A stretch of DNA of 64,000 nucleotides from Altericroceibacterium spongiae (GTDB lineage Bacteria; Pseudomonadota; Alphaproteobacteria; Sphingomonadales; Sphingomonadaceae): assembly GCF_003610805.1 (NCBI RefSeq), contig NZ_RAPF01000005.1, positions 248,001 to 312,000 on the forward strand, given 5' to 3'. Both the position numbers and the translations under genes were made by a program. The first letter of the stretch is position 1, and every line of letters starts with the position of its first letter. Of the stretch, positions 34,841-44,216 are shown one piece after another. Below the pieces are notes generated by a model that did no database searches, was not told the DNA's origin, and saw nothing but the letters and a program-made list of their open reading frames with translations.

Positions 34841-36570
34841 TGGCCACTCCTTGCGTAATAGTCTTCGATTTTCTGCTGGATGAGGATGCTGGTCTCGAGC
34901 TCGTCGGGGAGCCGCGCAGCCTCGGTGAACTCGGCATAGACCTCGCTGAAATCCATCTGGCTGAGGTCGAGCCGGGCGAATTCGTCGAGCGTGAAACCCT
35001 CGCACTGCTCTTCCTTGGGCTTGTCCCACGGCTTGGGCAGCTGGAGGCGGCCCTGTTCCTGCAGGACCCGCGAGAGCTTGCTCTCGAAGCAGCAGTAGAC
35101 CTTCTTCTTGGTCAGGCAGACGCCGAGGAACTTGTCCGAACAATAGGTCCCTACATAAGCGCACAGTCCCTGCGCATCGCGTTCGTGGAGCAGCACTTCC
35201 TCGCGGTTGCAGCCGAGCGCGACGAGCAGGCTGATTCCGGGGATGAGCGGGAAGCCCTTGCCCTTGCAGCAGTTGAGCACGCCGAAGACCTTGGAGGAGC
35301 AGGTGTTGCGGGTGCCGCGGAACAGCGTCAGCGTCTCGGGATCGAACTGGCCGCGGGCCTCGTCCATCGCATGGAGCGCGGTGACGGCATCCTTGAACTC
35401 ATCGTTAGCTGTGCGCTCGATCGTCTCGCAGCTGCCGTCGATGCAATAGACATCACCGTCGCAGACATACTGGGTTGAGCTATCGTTTCCGGGAAGCGGG
35501 CACTCGTAGATGCGCTCCCAGGTCTGGCAAGGGTCTTCGTCAGTGAGGCATTCCTCGCGGACAAAGCGGCAGGTGCCCTGGCTTTCGATGTCGGAGCAGT
35601 CGGTCGCCGCTTCGCGCGCAATGCAGGTGTAGCTGCGTTGCCATTCCCAGCAGGGCCTGGTGACAGAGACGCCGTCGATCACGCGCGTCTGCGGATCGCT
35701 ATCGGTGCAGATTTCGGCGTCCAGCGTGCAATCGCTATTGTCCGCAAGACCTGTGCACTGGCTTTCGTCAGGGGTCGTTGTTACGGTGGTCGCCGTGGCG
35801 ATGCGGTAGGGCGTCTGCCCCGCGACCTGTTCGTTGCACGTCAGCTCGGTAAGCGGATCGCCCGGCTCGGTGCACCACTTGCGACCGCCGGACCAACCCC
35901 ACTGCAGGCACGGACCGTCCCGGTGTCCGGTCACCCGGCAAAGAGCGCCCGAGAATTCTTCGCAATCCGGCTCAGCTGACAGGTTGAAGCTAACCAATGG
36001 GCTGCAAAGATAATGATACTGCGGTCGCTGGCTGACCGCGGCGACGAGCGGCACCGTGCATTGGCCCACCGACTGATCGATCCGTGTGCCCGTATTGCAG
36101 GTTGCGGTATATGTGCCTGCCGACCCCGAACCGGCCGGCAGCGGAACGCACGATCCCTGGCTGCCCGAAATTGCCATGCCGCTCGTGTAGTCCAGCGGCG
36201 TCTCATTGATCCTGAGGCTGCGGGCGATCACATCCTCGATCTCGTTCGGCTCGAACCTTGCGCGATTGGCCACGCTGTCGCGGATGGTGCGCATCGGCGT
36301 GCTGGTCGTGGCGGCGCTGCGGGCGCGGGCCTCGATCTGGTCGGGATCGCGCGTAAGATCCTGCAGGTCGCGCGTCGCCTGCGGATCGAAATTGGGAACG
36401 CGCGCAGCGTCGGGATTGGTCGTTGCGGCATCGCGCGCCTCGCCCAGCAACTCGGTGGCAAAGTCCTTGCCGTCGGCCCTTGCTGCATCGCGGGTCTGAG
36501 CGTGAATGGAAGCCGCGTTTGTGAGGGCGACGAGTGCCGCAAGGAGATTGGCGAGAGTTCTGCCGGTCAT
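34837..36570 (-). CDS. traN: TraN: outer-membrane mating-pair stabilisation protein
   Basis: A 577-residue secreted protein with a signal peptide (MTGRTLANLLAALVALTNAA...HAQ) and a very high cysteine content, the hallmark of TraN. Typical parts include QGSCVPLPAGSGSAG, CEEFSGALCRVTG, GPCLQWGW and CCKGKGFPLIPGISLL near residue 450. TraN recognises receptors on the recipient cell. Overlaps: traF by four bases, and trbC by four. Another start at 36729 would extend into trbC and is rejected. Confidence 0.93.
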   Translation of the reverse strand: MTGRTLANLLAALVALTNAASIHAQTRDAARADGKDFATELLGEARDAATTNPDAARVPNFDPQATRDLQDLTRDPDQIEARARSAATTSTPMRTIRDSVANRARFEPNEIEDVIARSLRINETPLDYTSGMAISGSQGSCVPLPAGSGSAGTYTATCNTGTRIDQSVGQCTVPLVAAVSQRPQYHYLCSPLVSFNLSAEPDCEEFSGALCRVTGHRDGPCLQWGWSGGRKWCTEPGDPLTELTCNEQVAGQTPYRIATATTVTTTPDESQCTGLADNSDCTLDAEICTDSDPQTRVIDGVSVTRPCWEWQRSYTCIAREAATDCSDIESQGTCRFVREECLTDEDPCQTWERIYECPLPGNDSSTQYVCDGDVYCIDGSCETIERTANDEFKDAVTALHAMDEARGQFDPETLTLFRGTRNTCSSKVFGVLNCCKGKGFPLIPGISLLVALGCNREEVLLHERDAQGLCAYVGTYCSDKFLGVCLTKKKVYCCFESKLSRVLQEQGRLQLPKPWDKPKEEQCEGFTLDEFARLDLSQMDFSEVYAEFTEAARLPDELETSILIQQKIEDYYARSGQ

Positions 36571-37319
36571 GGCCGTTCCTCCGTGGAGAGCTGGCGCAGA
36601 TGGAGGCGGGCAAGCTCGGCGCCCGGACCCTTGCCCGAAGCAAAGGTCTCGAGGACTTCGCTCGCGCTGATGTTGCCGGCGATACGGTCGTGTGGCGGCA
36701 CTTCGCTGGTGCAATCGAACCCGTCGCATGGGCTGAACTCGGTGCTCAGCATGACGAAACTCGGCGCGGCCTCGATGTTGAAGGCGCGGAACAGCCTTGG
36801 ATCAATCCCGAGCGAACCGGCCGCGTCGCGGGTGCTCCAGATGGCGGCGAGCCGCTTCTTGAACGCCTCGCTGTTTCCTTGCGGGAAACCGCGCAGCACG
36901 GTGACGCCTCCCGCCCTGGTCATGTCATGGACCAGTGCTTTCAGCGCCTCGGGAGGCATCGACAGGCTGGCAAAGGCAATGAAGCGCGGGGCTCCCCCGA
37001 GCGATGCCTTCTCTGCGGCGGCTTGCCCCGCGATCATCGCGTCGAAGTCGAGGACGGCGTCGGTCTCGATTGCCTTGATGGTGTCCGCATAGGCCGCGCG
37101 ATTGGCCTGCGCTTGCGTCTGGATAGCTTGTGCATCCTCGGTCAGTGCCTCGGCGCGTTGGCGGACATTGGTGCTGAGCGCCTGCGCATCGTCGGCATGT
37201 TCGGCCGCACGCTCGCGGATCGCTTCGAGGTCGATGCCTTCGGGCGCGCTCTGGGCGAGAGCGAGGCCACCAAGGGTGACGGCAAGGCCGACGGGCAAAA
37301 GGAGGAGGTGCTTGTTCAT
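36567..37319 (-). CDS. trbC: TrbC: F-type pilus assembly protein
   Basis: A 250-residue periplasmic protein with a signal peptide (MNKHLLLLPVGLAVTLGG...LAQ), a coiled-coil stretch at residues 30-100 and the TrbC_Ftype core (RFIAFASLSMPPEALKALV, GGVTVLRGFPQGNSEAF). The core resembles a thioredoxin fold without CxxC. The start at 37319 overlaps traU by four bases. It helps assemble the pilus with TraW. Confidence 0.9.
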   Translation of the reverse strand: MNKHLLLLPVGLAVTLGGLALAQSAPEGIDLEAIRERAAEHADDAQALSTNVRQRAEALTEDAQAIQTQAQANRAAYADTIKAIETDAVLDFDAMIAGQAAAEKASLGGAPRFIAFASLSMPPEALKALVHDMTRAGGVTVLRGFPQGNSEAFKKRLAAIWSTRDAAGSLGIDPRLFRAFNIEAAPSFVMLSTEFSPCDGFDCTSEVPPHDRIAGNISASEVLETFASGKGPGAELARLHLRQLSTEERP

Positions 37320-38329
37320 AGCGCGCAGCAGTTCCGCTTGCGCCAGACGAGATATCCCATGTCTTCGCCGATGGCGGGGATGACCTGTCCGGCCGATTGA
37401 AAGGTGGTTGAGGCGCCGACGGGCGGGCAGGCGTAACGGCCCGAGGTCGCCGGGTTTGGGTTGGTGGCCTGGAAGCGGTATTGCTGCTTGCGCATCACCG
37501 GCATCAAATATTTGCCGCACAGTCCCTTGGACCCCATCGTCCCCCACGACACGAGTTCGCGGTGGAGCTTGTAGGCAAAGCGCGAGAGCACGAGCCGCGA
37601 TGCCTGGACGTGGCCTATGCTGGCCGAGACATTGCCGTTCATCGGATACATCGATCCCTGGCAGCCCGCGCACCAGAACATCTCGTCGATCGGCAGCTTC
37701 GCGGTCGAGGCGACGCAGTCGGCCGCACAGGCAGCGAGCGCCAGCGGGTTGGCAAAAAGCACGGCTTCGGGGTTGATGATCGCGGTAAGCTCGGAATCCT
37801 GCCACAGCGGATCGATCTCGGAGATGTAGAGAATGTCGATCGAGCCCGATTCCAGGCACAGGAAATCGGCGACGATCTCCATCCAGTAGATCAGCGGATA
37901 GGCATACCAGTGGACGTGCCAGCTCGAATAATACTGGCTCGCGCCGCCCACCGCCGACGGACCCGAGATCGAGCGAAAGCCGATATCGAAACCCGGACCG
38001 AGTTTCATGCCGCCGAGGTTCACGAAGCACCACGGCTTCATGCTGACATCGGCAAGCCGCACCGGCTCCCAGAAGCCCATCGCGATCCCGGGCCTCAGAC
38101 CGCACAGGCACACCGGCAGATCGGGGTTGTCGGGATCGGGCCGGCTCGACGGCCAGATGTCCAGCCCGCCGATCGAGATCGGGAACAGGCACGACCAGCA
38201 GATGTCGGTGATCGGGTTGACGAAGCTGCCGGTGCAGCGACCGGGACCGGCATCGGCCATGGCGGGCGTTGCGGTGGCGAGACCAAGAATGGCGGCCAGC
38301 ACGAGCGCCAGCTTTCTTAAGTGCATCAT
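37316..38329 (-). CDS. traU: TraU: conjugative DNA transfer protein
   Basis: A 337-residue periplasmic protein with a signal peptide (MMHLRKLALVLAAILGLATA) and the TraU pattern of paired cysteines: GRCTGSFVNPITDICWSCLF, LPVCLCG, FLCLESGSIDI, FWCAGCQGSMYP, and the ending RKRNCCAL. TraU is highly conserved and needed for DNA transfer more than for pilus formation. It overlaps traW and trbC by four bases each. Confidence 0.95.
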   Translation of the reverse strand: MMHLRKLALVLAAILGLATATPAMADAGPGRCTGSFVNPITDICWSCLFPISIGGLDIWPSSRPDPDNPDLPVCLCGLRPGIAMGFWEPVRLADVSMKPWCFVNLGGMKLGPGFDIGFRSISGPSAVGGASQYYSSWHVHWYAYPLIYWMEIVADFLCLESGSIDILYISEIDPLWQDSELTAIINPEAVLFANPLALAACAADCVASTAKLPIDEMFWCAGCQGSMYPMNGNVSASIGHVQASRLVLSRFAYKLHRELVSWGTMGSKGLCGKYLMPVMRKQQYRFQATNPNPATSGRYACPPVGASTTFQSAGQVIPAIGEDMGYLVWRKRNCCAL

Positions 38330-38964
38330 TGGGCTGTCCTCCTTTTCGGTGGCAGCGCGATTTCGCTGATTTCGAGCAGGCGGCCCTCCTGGCGCACGCG
38401 TGTAGGCACCGACCTGATCCCGAACCTCTCCGTGAGCTTGCCGCCCTGGTCGAAATAGAAGCGGCGCTGGCGGGCCTTCATCAGCTCGAGCGGCGCACCC
38501 TTCACCAGGATCAGTTTGGCATTGGCGTCCTGCTTGAGCGCCCAGGCGAGCTGGTCGGGATCGTCGCCGTCGAGAAACAGGAGATCAGCGCGAAGGCCGA
38601 CGCTGTCGAGCGGATTAACCCTCGTGCCAGCGGCATGGATCAGCTCGCCTTTTGCCCCGCGGATATCGGCAGCGAGCGTGATCGTCGGATCGAAGTGCCA
38701 GCGCCGGGCTTCGCTGGCCCGGACGATCCCGGCGACGGGGTCGGGCCGGTTCACCCGCGCGATCGTGCGGCGCTTCAAATCTTCATTGAGCCGCGCGGTC
38801 TCGCCCGAACGTTCCATCTGCGTCAGGCGCGAATGGATCTGCTCGAGGAGGTCGCGCTCGATCACGGGAAACACCGTGCCGCGCTGCCCATAGTCGCGCG
38901 CCAGCACCTCGGCAGGGCAGAGCAGCACTGCAAGCATGGCTGCGGGGAGGATGAGTTTGCTCAC
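38326..38964 (-). CDS. traW: TraW: F-type pilus assembly protein
   Basis: A 212-residue periplasmic protein with a signal peptide (MSKLILPAAMLAVLLCPAEV). Family features: YGQRGTVFPVIERDLLEQIH near the start, RRWHFDPTITLAADI in the middle and LIHAAGTRVNPLDSV. TraW pairs with TrbC in F-type pilus assembly. It overlaps the signal peptidase gene by four bases and traU by four. Confidence 0.93.
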   Translation of the reverse strand: MSKLILPAAMLAVLLCPAEVLARDYGQRGTVFPVIERDLLEQIHSRLTQMERSGETARLNEDLKRRTIARVNRPDPVAGIVRASEARRWHFDPTITLAADIRGAKGELIHAAGTRVNPLDSVGLRADLLFLDGDDPDQLAWALKQDANAKLILVKGAPLELMKARQRRFYFDQGGKLTERFGIRSVPTRVRQEGRLLEISEIALPPKRRTAQ

Positions 38965-39482
38965 AGGATCGCCCTCCCGCTGCCGAGGATCTGGCCGCGG
39001 CAGACGAAACCGATCTCGGCGTAGCGGCTGTCGAGGCCGCGGGGATGGCTGGTCCCGGTGTAGAAGCAGCCGTCGGGGATCGGGCCTTCGGGGCCTTTGT
39101 GTAGCGCAATGCCGAGACGGGTCTCATCGAGCCGCGCGGCGATCTTGCGACCGTTGATGAAGACCTCGTGGCCACGGTGGCTCACGACATCGCCCGGCAC
39201 GCCCAGCACCCGTTTGCCGAAGAGCTGCGTGCCTTTTCCGAAATGCACTTCGACGAGCCAGCCTGCCGGCGGCTCGAAGAAGATCAGGCTGCCGCGCTCG
39301 ATCCGCGCATGCTTGTCGAGCCAGAAGGCCCAGTTGGGCAGGCTCGGGCTAGCGTTGATGAGGAAGGCATGGTCTTTTGCGAAGGCGTCAACCGCGCCCC
39401 ATCCGAGCGGCAGCAGCACCAGCGCGGTCAGGACAAGCGGCCGTTTGATCGTGCGGACAAGACGAGAGGCAAAGTGCGTCAC
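38961..39482 (-). CDS. trhF: Conjugative signal peptidase (S26, TrhF/TraF-P type)
   Basis: A 173-residue membrane-anchored S26 peptidase. One N-terminal span (PLVLTALVLLPLGWGAV) is followed by FLINASPSLPNWAFWL, which holds the nucleophile Ser, and by KRVLGVPGDVVSHRG, which holds the general-base Lys. It probably matures propilin TraA or another Tra precursor. P-type pilins are also cyclised by this class of enzyme; whether that happens here is unknown. F itself uses host leader peptidase, so an S26 enzyme inside an F-type operon resembles the Rts1/R27 layout. Confidence 0.85.
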   Translation of the reverse strand: MTHFASRLVRTIKRPLVLTALVLLPLGWGAVDAFAKDHAFLINASPSLPNWAFWLDKHARIERGSLIFFEPPAGWLVEVHFGKGTQLFGKRVLGVPGDVVSHRGHEVFINGRKIAARLDETRLGIALHKGPEGPIPDGCFYTGTSHPRGLDSRYAEIGFVCRGQILGSGRAIL

Positions 39483-39865
39483 TGACCGCCTCCCTGCTGA
39501 AGCTGGCGGGCGATCCGTGCGCGCAGTTCGTCGGTGGCATCGGGGGCATCGCCCGCGAGCACCGCTTCGCCGACCAGCACCACGCGGCCATCGGTTCCCA
39601 TTTCTGCAACGGCACGCTCGGAGGCCTGGAGGAAGGCGAGCACGCGCGCCTGACTGGCTTCGGGATCCTGCTGCCCGCGCGCTTCGGCATCGACGAATGC
39701 GGCGATGGTCTCGGCAAGCCGGACGGTGACGATCTGCTGGCGCGGCTCGGAAAGCTCGCGGCTGACCCAGGTTACCCAGAGCAGTGCGGCGACGAGCGCG
39801 AGCACGCCAAGAATTCTCAGCAACAGCGGGTGATTAAAAGATTGTAATCTGCGCGTCTCAATCAC
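39479..39865 (-). CDS. trbI: TrbI-like F-type conjugation protein
   Basis: A 128-residue inner-membrane protein with one N-terminal span (LLLRILGVLALVAALLWVTW) and a periplasmic tail (VTVRLAETIAAFVDAEARG). This architecture and its place between traC and traW match F TrbI, which affects pilus retraction. The ends overlap both neighbours by four to eight bases. Confidence 0.75.
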   Translation of the reverse strand: MIETRRLQSFNHPLLLRILGVLALVAALLWVTWVSRELSEPRQQIVTVRLAETIAAFVDAEARGQQDPEASQARVLAFLQASERAVAEMGTDGRVVLVGEAVLAGDAPDATDELRARIARQLQQGGGQ

Positions 39866-40238
39866 GGTTTGCCTCCCGGGCCGGATGGTTGTCGAGATCG
39901 GCCGCGAGCCGCTTCAGGAAGCGCGGCATGCGAAACAGCGTCACCGCGCCAGCAAGCACGAGAAAGCAGCCCTTGAGGTCCTGGCTGAACAGGCTGCGGC
40001 GCAGGCCGTCGGCCTCAAGGTAGCGGTCCGACAGATTGGCGAGCTGAGTGAAGAGGCTGCCAAGGTCCCAGCCAGCAACGAACAGGAACAGCGCGAGCGG
40101 CAATCCCAGCACGATCAGCAGCGAGGTCGCGGCAAAGCGTGCGGTCTCGATCAGGACGAAGCAGCTCCCTTGCAGGAACGGCAGCAGGCTGCGGAGGTTG
40201 GCCGGCGGTGTCCGGTCGGCGAGATGCGAGACCATCAT
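39858..40238 (-). CDS. Unrecognised membrane protein in the tra operon
   Basis: A 126-residue protein with about two or three hydrophobic segments (FAATSLLIVLGLPLALFLFV; LKGCFLVLAGAVTLF) and a basic C-terminus. The start at 40238 or 40235 overlaps the traC stop. No F counterpart is recognised, although its place between traC and trbI is fixed by overlaps on both sides, so it is presumably part of the machinery. Confidence 0.65.
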   Translation of the reverse strand: MMVSHLADRTPPANLRSLLPFLQGSCFVLIETARFAATSLLIVLGLPLALFLFVAGWDLGSLFTQLANLSDRYLEADGLRRSLFSQDLKGCFLVLAGAVTLFRMPRFLKRLAADLDNHPAREANRD

Positions 40239-42778
40239 TGTCCACCTCCCGCCACGATGCGGATGGCATTTGCTAGGCTGTGTCCGCGCCGCTCGCAGTC
40301 CTGGATCGCGGCATAGGTGTCGGGATCGGAGGAGTAGATCGTTGCCGAGAAGGGATCGAGCACGAGCCGGCCGACCGCTTCGGTCTCGGGACCCTTTATG
40401 AAGACCTCGCTGTACTCGGTCCCCGAACGCTTGAGGCTGCGGATCAGCGTCTCGGTGCGGTCGTCCATGTCGAGCCGCGCGTTCGCCCTGAAATCGGCGA
40501 TCGTCTCGGCCTTCTGCTGAAGCACCAGCATCCAGTCGCTGTTCTCGAGCGCAGCGCGCGCGCCATCGGACTTGTAATAGTCATTGAGGGACTGGGTCGC
40601 GGTGGCGAGCGCGCCGCCATATTTGCGCGCGGTGCGGGCGTAGGTCTCGACGAACTCGCCCATCGACCCGCCCTTGAGCATGGCCCAGGCCTCGTCGATC
40701 AGCAGCAGCTTCTTGGTTGCCCGTGACGAGCGCGTCATCGCCTGGCTGGTCATGAACATGATCGCCGAGAGGACCACGCTGCGCAGTTCCTCGCGGCACG
40801 CGAGATCGCTCATCTCGAAGACGGTGAAATCATCGTCGAGTGCGAAGCTCGCCTTGCCTGCAAAGAACCCGCCGTAGCTGCCGCCGCGGCAGAAGGGCGC
40901 GATCGCGGTGGCAAGATCGCGGCCCGCCTCGCTCTCCGAGCCATGGAGTGCATGCGCGACATCGTCGACCGATGCGCCGCTTCCGAGGGCCTCCCAGGTC
41001 GCAGTTACGGCCCGGTCGATCAGTCCGCGCTCGGTGTCGCTCGGCGCGGTGCCGGGACGCGTCATCTGGCCGACAATCGCCTTGATCATGGCGAAGCAGT
41101 CGAGGCGGTAGTCCTCGTCTTCGTGCGCTCGGGCATCATCGACCATCGAGAAGGGATTCAGCGAGAAGCCCGAGGCGAGCGTGAACTCGACGAAGCGTCC
41201 ACCCTGCAGCTTGACCGAATGCTCGAAGCTGCGCCCGTCGTCGATCACCACGACCTTGGCGCCCGCACCGCGCAAGGCGGCGCAGAGCTCCTGCAGCAGG
41301 ACCGACTTGCCCGAGCCCGACTTGCCGCAGATCGCGATATTGTGATTGCCGGCAGTGTTTTCGAACGGCGACCACCAGAAGGGCTGGCCGCGGCGGCCAA
41401 CGAGCAGGAGGTGCGGGATCACGCCGCCGAGATATTCCCCCTGCATTGGCGCGATATGTGCCGCTGTCGTCGAGAGCATGGTCTTGAGGCGCTTTAGCCG
41501 CGCCATGTCGTCGGCGAGGCCATCGGCAAGGCTCAGGGGAAAGGCAGCGACGAGGCCCTGCAGCTGGAGAAAGCGCTCGTCTGCCAAATCCCAGCCCGCT
41601 GCCTTGTAGATCGCCTTGATGATGCGTTCGTGCGCGTCGCCCTGGCCGAGCGGCGAGATGCTGGTGAGCCCGTAGAACAGCTTCACGAGTTTCTTGCCGG
41701 CCTGGAGCTCGGCCTGGACGTGGCGCCATTCGGCCGACTGTTCGGCGAGCTTGGGAAGAAAGCGCGCGCTCTTGGTCTGGCTGAGACTGGTGGTGCGCAT
41801 GAATTTGAAGCCCGCGCGCGCCGATGCGGCTTCCTGGTCGGGGTAGACGAGGCACAGCATGGTTGCCGTCGGACAGGGGAAGCGCAGCTTGTCGGTGAAC
41901 ATGTCGCCGATGAGCCGCGCGCATTCCCAGGGCGCCCAGCGCTCAGGGGTAGAGCGCACGGCATAATGCCGCACGTCGAAATGGTCGGGATAGCATTCGC
42001 CGACTTCGGGATTGCCCTCCTCGTCGCGGCCCGTCTCGCGGAAGCGCTCGGTCCTGAGGATCAGGCGATCGTCGCCGACCTCGAGCTCGATGTCGCGGCG
42101 GATCGCCTGGACATCGAGCGTATCGTGCGGGTTCCACGCATGGATGTCGGTCTCGTGCGCGGTGGTCGGCGAGGTAAGTTCGTCGATCAGCGCCAGCAAT
42201 CCGCCCGGACGCAGCTCTTGCGCGTGCAGTCCGAGCGAATGGAGCATGCCCATCAGCCCTTCGCGGCATTCGGAGAGTTCGGCATCGGTCACGCTGCCGG
42301 GCACCGGCACGCCAAGCGAGACGATCAGCCGGACGTTGCGCGCGTGGAAGGGCGCATGCGCTGAGCCCGAATTCCAGACGAGATCGTAAAGGCGCCTGGT
42401 GCGCGCCCTGGCGATCGCCTCGTAGATACCGCCCTGCTCGTAGCGCGGAGCGAACCAGGGGCCGACCACACTACCGATCCGCGGAGATGCGAAGTTCAGG
42501 ACCTGGAGGCAGGCGCCCTGCGGCAGGCCTTCGGAGAAGAACTGACCGAGGATCTCGCCGGTCCGTTCGTCGGCCCCGATCAGCGGGGTGACTTCGAGCA
42601 CGAAGCCTTTGGAGCGGGCGTTGCGGTAGAGCTTCGCCCCCTCGTCATAGACCCGGTAGGGCAGCCAGTCCGAGAGCATATCGAGCCCGAAATGCGCCTG
42701 CGGCTTTTCAGGCCGAGCCGTGTCGGCAAACAGGCCCCGCGAGAGTGCGTCGCGCGCGGCAGCAAGGGATAGCGTCAC
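40235..42778 (-). CDS. traC: TraC: type IV secretion ATPase (VirB4 family)
   Basis: An 847-residue cytoplasmic ATPase that powers pilus assembly. Walker A is CGKSGSGKSVLLQEL near residue 480, Walker B is KKLLLIDEAWAML near residue 685, and a later motif is ATATQSLNDYYKSD. The N-terminal half carries the TraC_F_IV pattern (SDWLPYRVYDEGAKLYRN). It is the largest enzyme of the secretion complex and sits between traV and the unrecognised membrane protein. Confidence 0.95.
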   Translation of the reverse strand: MTLSLAAARDALSRGLFADTARPEKPQAHFGLDMLSDWLPYRVYDEGAKLYRNARSKGFVLEVTPLIGADERTGEILGQFFSEGLPQGACLQVLNFASPRIGSVVGPWFAPRYEQGGIYEAIARARTRRLYDLVWNSGSAHAPFHARNVRLIVSLGVPVPGSVTDAELSECREGLMGMLHSLGLHAQELRPGGLLALIDELTSPTTAHETDIHAWNPHDTLDVQAIRRDIELEVGDDRLILRTERFRETGRDEEGNPEVGECYPDHFDVRHYAVRSTPERWAPWECARLIGDMFTDKLRFPCPTATMLCLVYPDQEAASARAGFKFMRTTSLSQTKSARFLPKLAEQSAEWRHVQAELQAGKKLVKLFYGLTSISPLGQGDAHERIIKAIYKAAGWDLADERFLQLQGLVAAFPLSLADGLADDMARLKRLKTMLSTTAAHIAPMQGEYLGGVIPHLLLVGRRGQPFWWSPFENTAGNHNIAICGKSGSGKSVLLQELCAALRGAGAKVVVIDDGRSFEHSVKLQGGRFVEFTLASGFSLNPFSMVDDARAHEDEDYRLDCFAMIKAIVGQMTRPGTAPSDTERGLIDRAVTATWEALGSGASVDDVAHALHGSESEAGRDLATAIAPFCRGGSYGGFFAGKASFALDDDFTVFEMSDLACREELRSVVLSAIMFMTSQAMTRSSRATKKLLLIDEAWAMLKGGSMGEFVETYARTARKYGGALATATQSLNDYYKSDGARAALENSDWMLVLQQKAETIADFRANARLDMDDRTETLIRSLKRSGTEYSEVFIKGPETEAVGRLVLDPFSATIYSSDPDTYAAIQDCERRGHSLANAIRIVAGGGQ

Positions 42779-43347
42779 TGGCTCTCTCCTTCGGTCATGT
42801 CAGGGTGGGGGACCGACTCGCGGGGAGGGGAAAACGAGCCAGGTCCCCCGGGTTCCGGCGCGTCAGCGCCGGGCATCACCGGAACGGGCTGCGAGGGGAT
42901 AAACAGCTGTTCCGGCAATGTGTCTGTTGGTTGGAATTCAGGTGCGGGGTTGCCCTCGCGGGTCGCGGCAATGGTCGATGCCAGCGAGCGCAGGACTTCG
43001 CGGCGGCCCTGCGGGGCGCGCCAGCCTGTCCCTGCCTGCTCGGGCAGCGTCAGGTGAACGACGCGCGCCTCATGGTCGCGGCCCGCCGCGTCACGGTAGG
43101 GCGTCAACACGACCTGCAGGCGGCGAACCGCTTCGCCGGTCGGGGTCACCGTCCGCTGCGCGTCAGTCGTGTCAGCCTTTTCGATACCGGTCGCCCCGGC
43201 ATCGATCGAGGAAGTCGGAGCGCAGGTCCCTTCGGGAGCGCGGCAGGCGAAACTGCCTTTGACGTTGCCGCCGAGGCTGGCGCAACCACTGGCCAAAAGG
43301 AGCGGCGCAACAAGCACCACGGCGCGAAGGATCGGGAGCCGGCTCAT
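42775..43347 (-). CDS. traV: TraV: outer-membrane lipoprotein of the T4SS core
   Basis: A 190-residue lipoprotein. The start at 43347 gives a lipoprotein signal with lipobox LLASGC, followed by ASLGGNVKGSFACRAPEGTC, the conserved TraV cysteine region. The tail is rich in Pro. TraV anchors the TraB/TraK outer ring in the outer membrane. It overlaps dsbC and traC by four bases each; the frame continuing upstream to 43998 lies over dsbC and is rejected. Confidence 0.9.
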   Translation of the reverse strand: MSRLPILRAVVLVAPLLLASGCASLGGNVKGSFACRAPEGTCAPTSSIDAGATGIEKADTTDAQRTVTPTGEAVRRLQVVLTPYRDAAGRDHEARVVHLTLPEQAGTGWRAPQGRREVLRSLASTIAATREGNPAPEFQPTDTLPEQLFIPSQPVPVMPGADAPEPGGPGSFSPPRESVPHPDMTEGESQ

Positions 43348-44216
43348 TGCGCCGCTCCCTTGCCCTCGGCGACGAAGCGGCGGATCGCTGCGGCATCGCG
43401 GTAGCCATGCAGCACTGCCCCATCGCGGGCGCGCACGATGACCGGAGTTCCGGCAAACCCGTTGGCCTTCGCAAAGACTTCGTTGGCATCGAGCACCTTG
43501 GCGTCCTTGCAGGTCTTGCCGGTCGCCGGACCCTGCCCGGCGTAGGCTGCATGGAGTGCCTTTGCCGGATCCTTGGCGCACAGTACCGCCTCGGAAATCT
43601 TGCGGCTTGCCGCGCCGAAGATCGAGATCGGTCGCTCTTCGACATGGACCCTGGCCTTGGCGAGTTCGCCCGCCAGGCGCTGGCAATACCCGCACTGGAA
43701 ATCCGAGAAGACGACCAGGCGCTCGCCCTTGGGGTTGCCCCAGTGGATCGCGCCCGCAGCCGGAAGCGACGAGAGGTCGACATGGCTGGCGGCCGCCTGC
43801 ACAGGCGCTTCGTCGCGTCCCGCCGGCGCATCGCTGGCTACGCGTGCCGCACCGGCCGCAAGCAGGTCGGGATTGAGTTCGAGCAGGCGGGCGGCGGTAA
43901 CGTCGCGCCGTTCTTCCATGTCGTAGAGACGGCCCACAAAAAGGTAGCGGGCGGTCTCGTCGATGTAGAACAGCGTGTCGCCCGAGACGACTTCGCACCA
44001 GGGGCCAAGCGTATCGCAGCTGATCGCATCGATCGGGGTCTTGGGCAGCCGCAGTTTCAGCGCCTGCGCGACATCGCTTGCCATGCCGGCGGCGCTCGCA
44101 GGCATCGCGGTGACGGCCGAGACTCCGAGCGTCAGCACGGCGGCGGCGCTCGAGAGGGCAAGGGCAAGGTGGGCGGCGCGGGCCTTCAGGCCCGGTCGGT
44201 GGTCATTGTAGTTCAT
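43344..44216 (-). CDS. dsbC: DsbC-like periplasmic thiol:disulfide isomerase
   Basis: A 290-residue exported protein with an N-terminal signal or anchor (LALALSSAAAVLTLGVSA). The thioredoxin domain has CGYC (FSDFQCGYCQRLAGEL), the active site typical of DsbC, and ends in GTPVIVRARDG, the cis-Pro loop. The front half is the DsbC_N-like dimerisation part (YIDETARYLFVGRLYDM). It probably folds the Cys-rich TraN, TraU and TraH. It overlaps traB and traV. Confidence 0.88.
   Translation of the reverse strand: MNYNDHRPGLKARAAHLALALSSAAAVLTLGVSAVTAMPASAAGMASDVAQALKLRLPKTPIDAISCDTLGPWCEVVSGDTLFYIDETARYLFVGRLYDMEERRDVTAARLLELNPDLLAAGAARVASDAPAGRDEAPVQAAASHVDLSSLPAAGAIHWGNPKGERLVVFSDFQCGYCQRLAGELAKARVHVEERPISIFGAASRKISEAVLCAKDPAKALHAAYAGQGPATGKTCKDAKVLDANEVFAKANGFAGTPVIVRARDGAVLHGYRDAAAIRRFVAEGKGAAQ

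Noticed and set aside
38961-39482. F-type TraF assignment for the signal peptidase
   Set aside because: The Ser/Lys motifs are those of S26 peptidases (P-type TraF/TrhF); the F-type TraF is the gene at 34010-34840.
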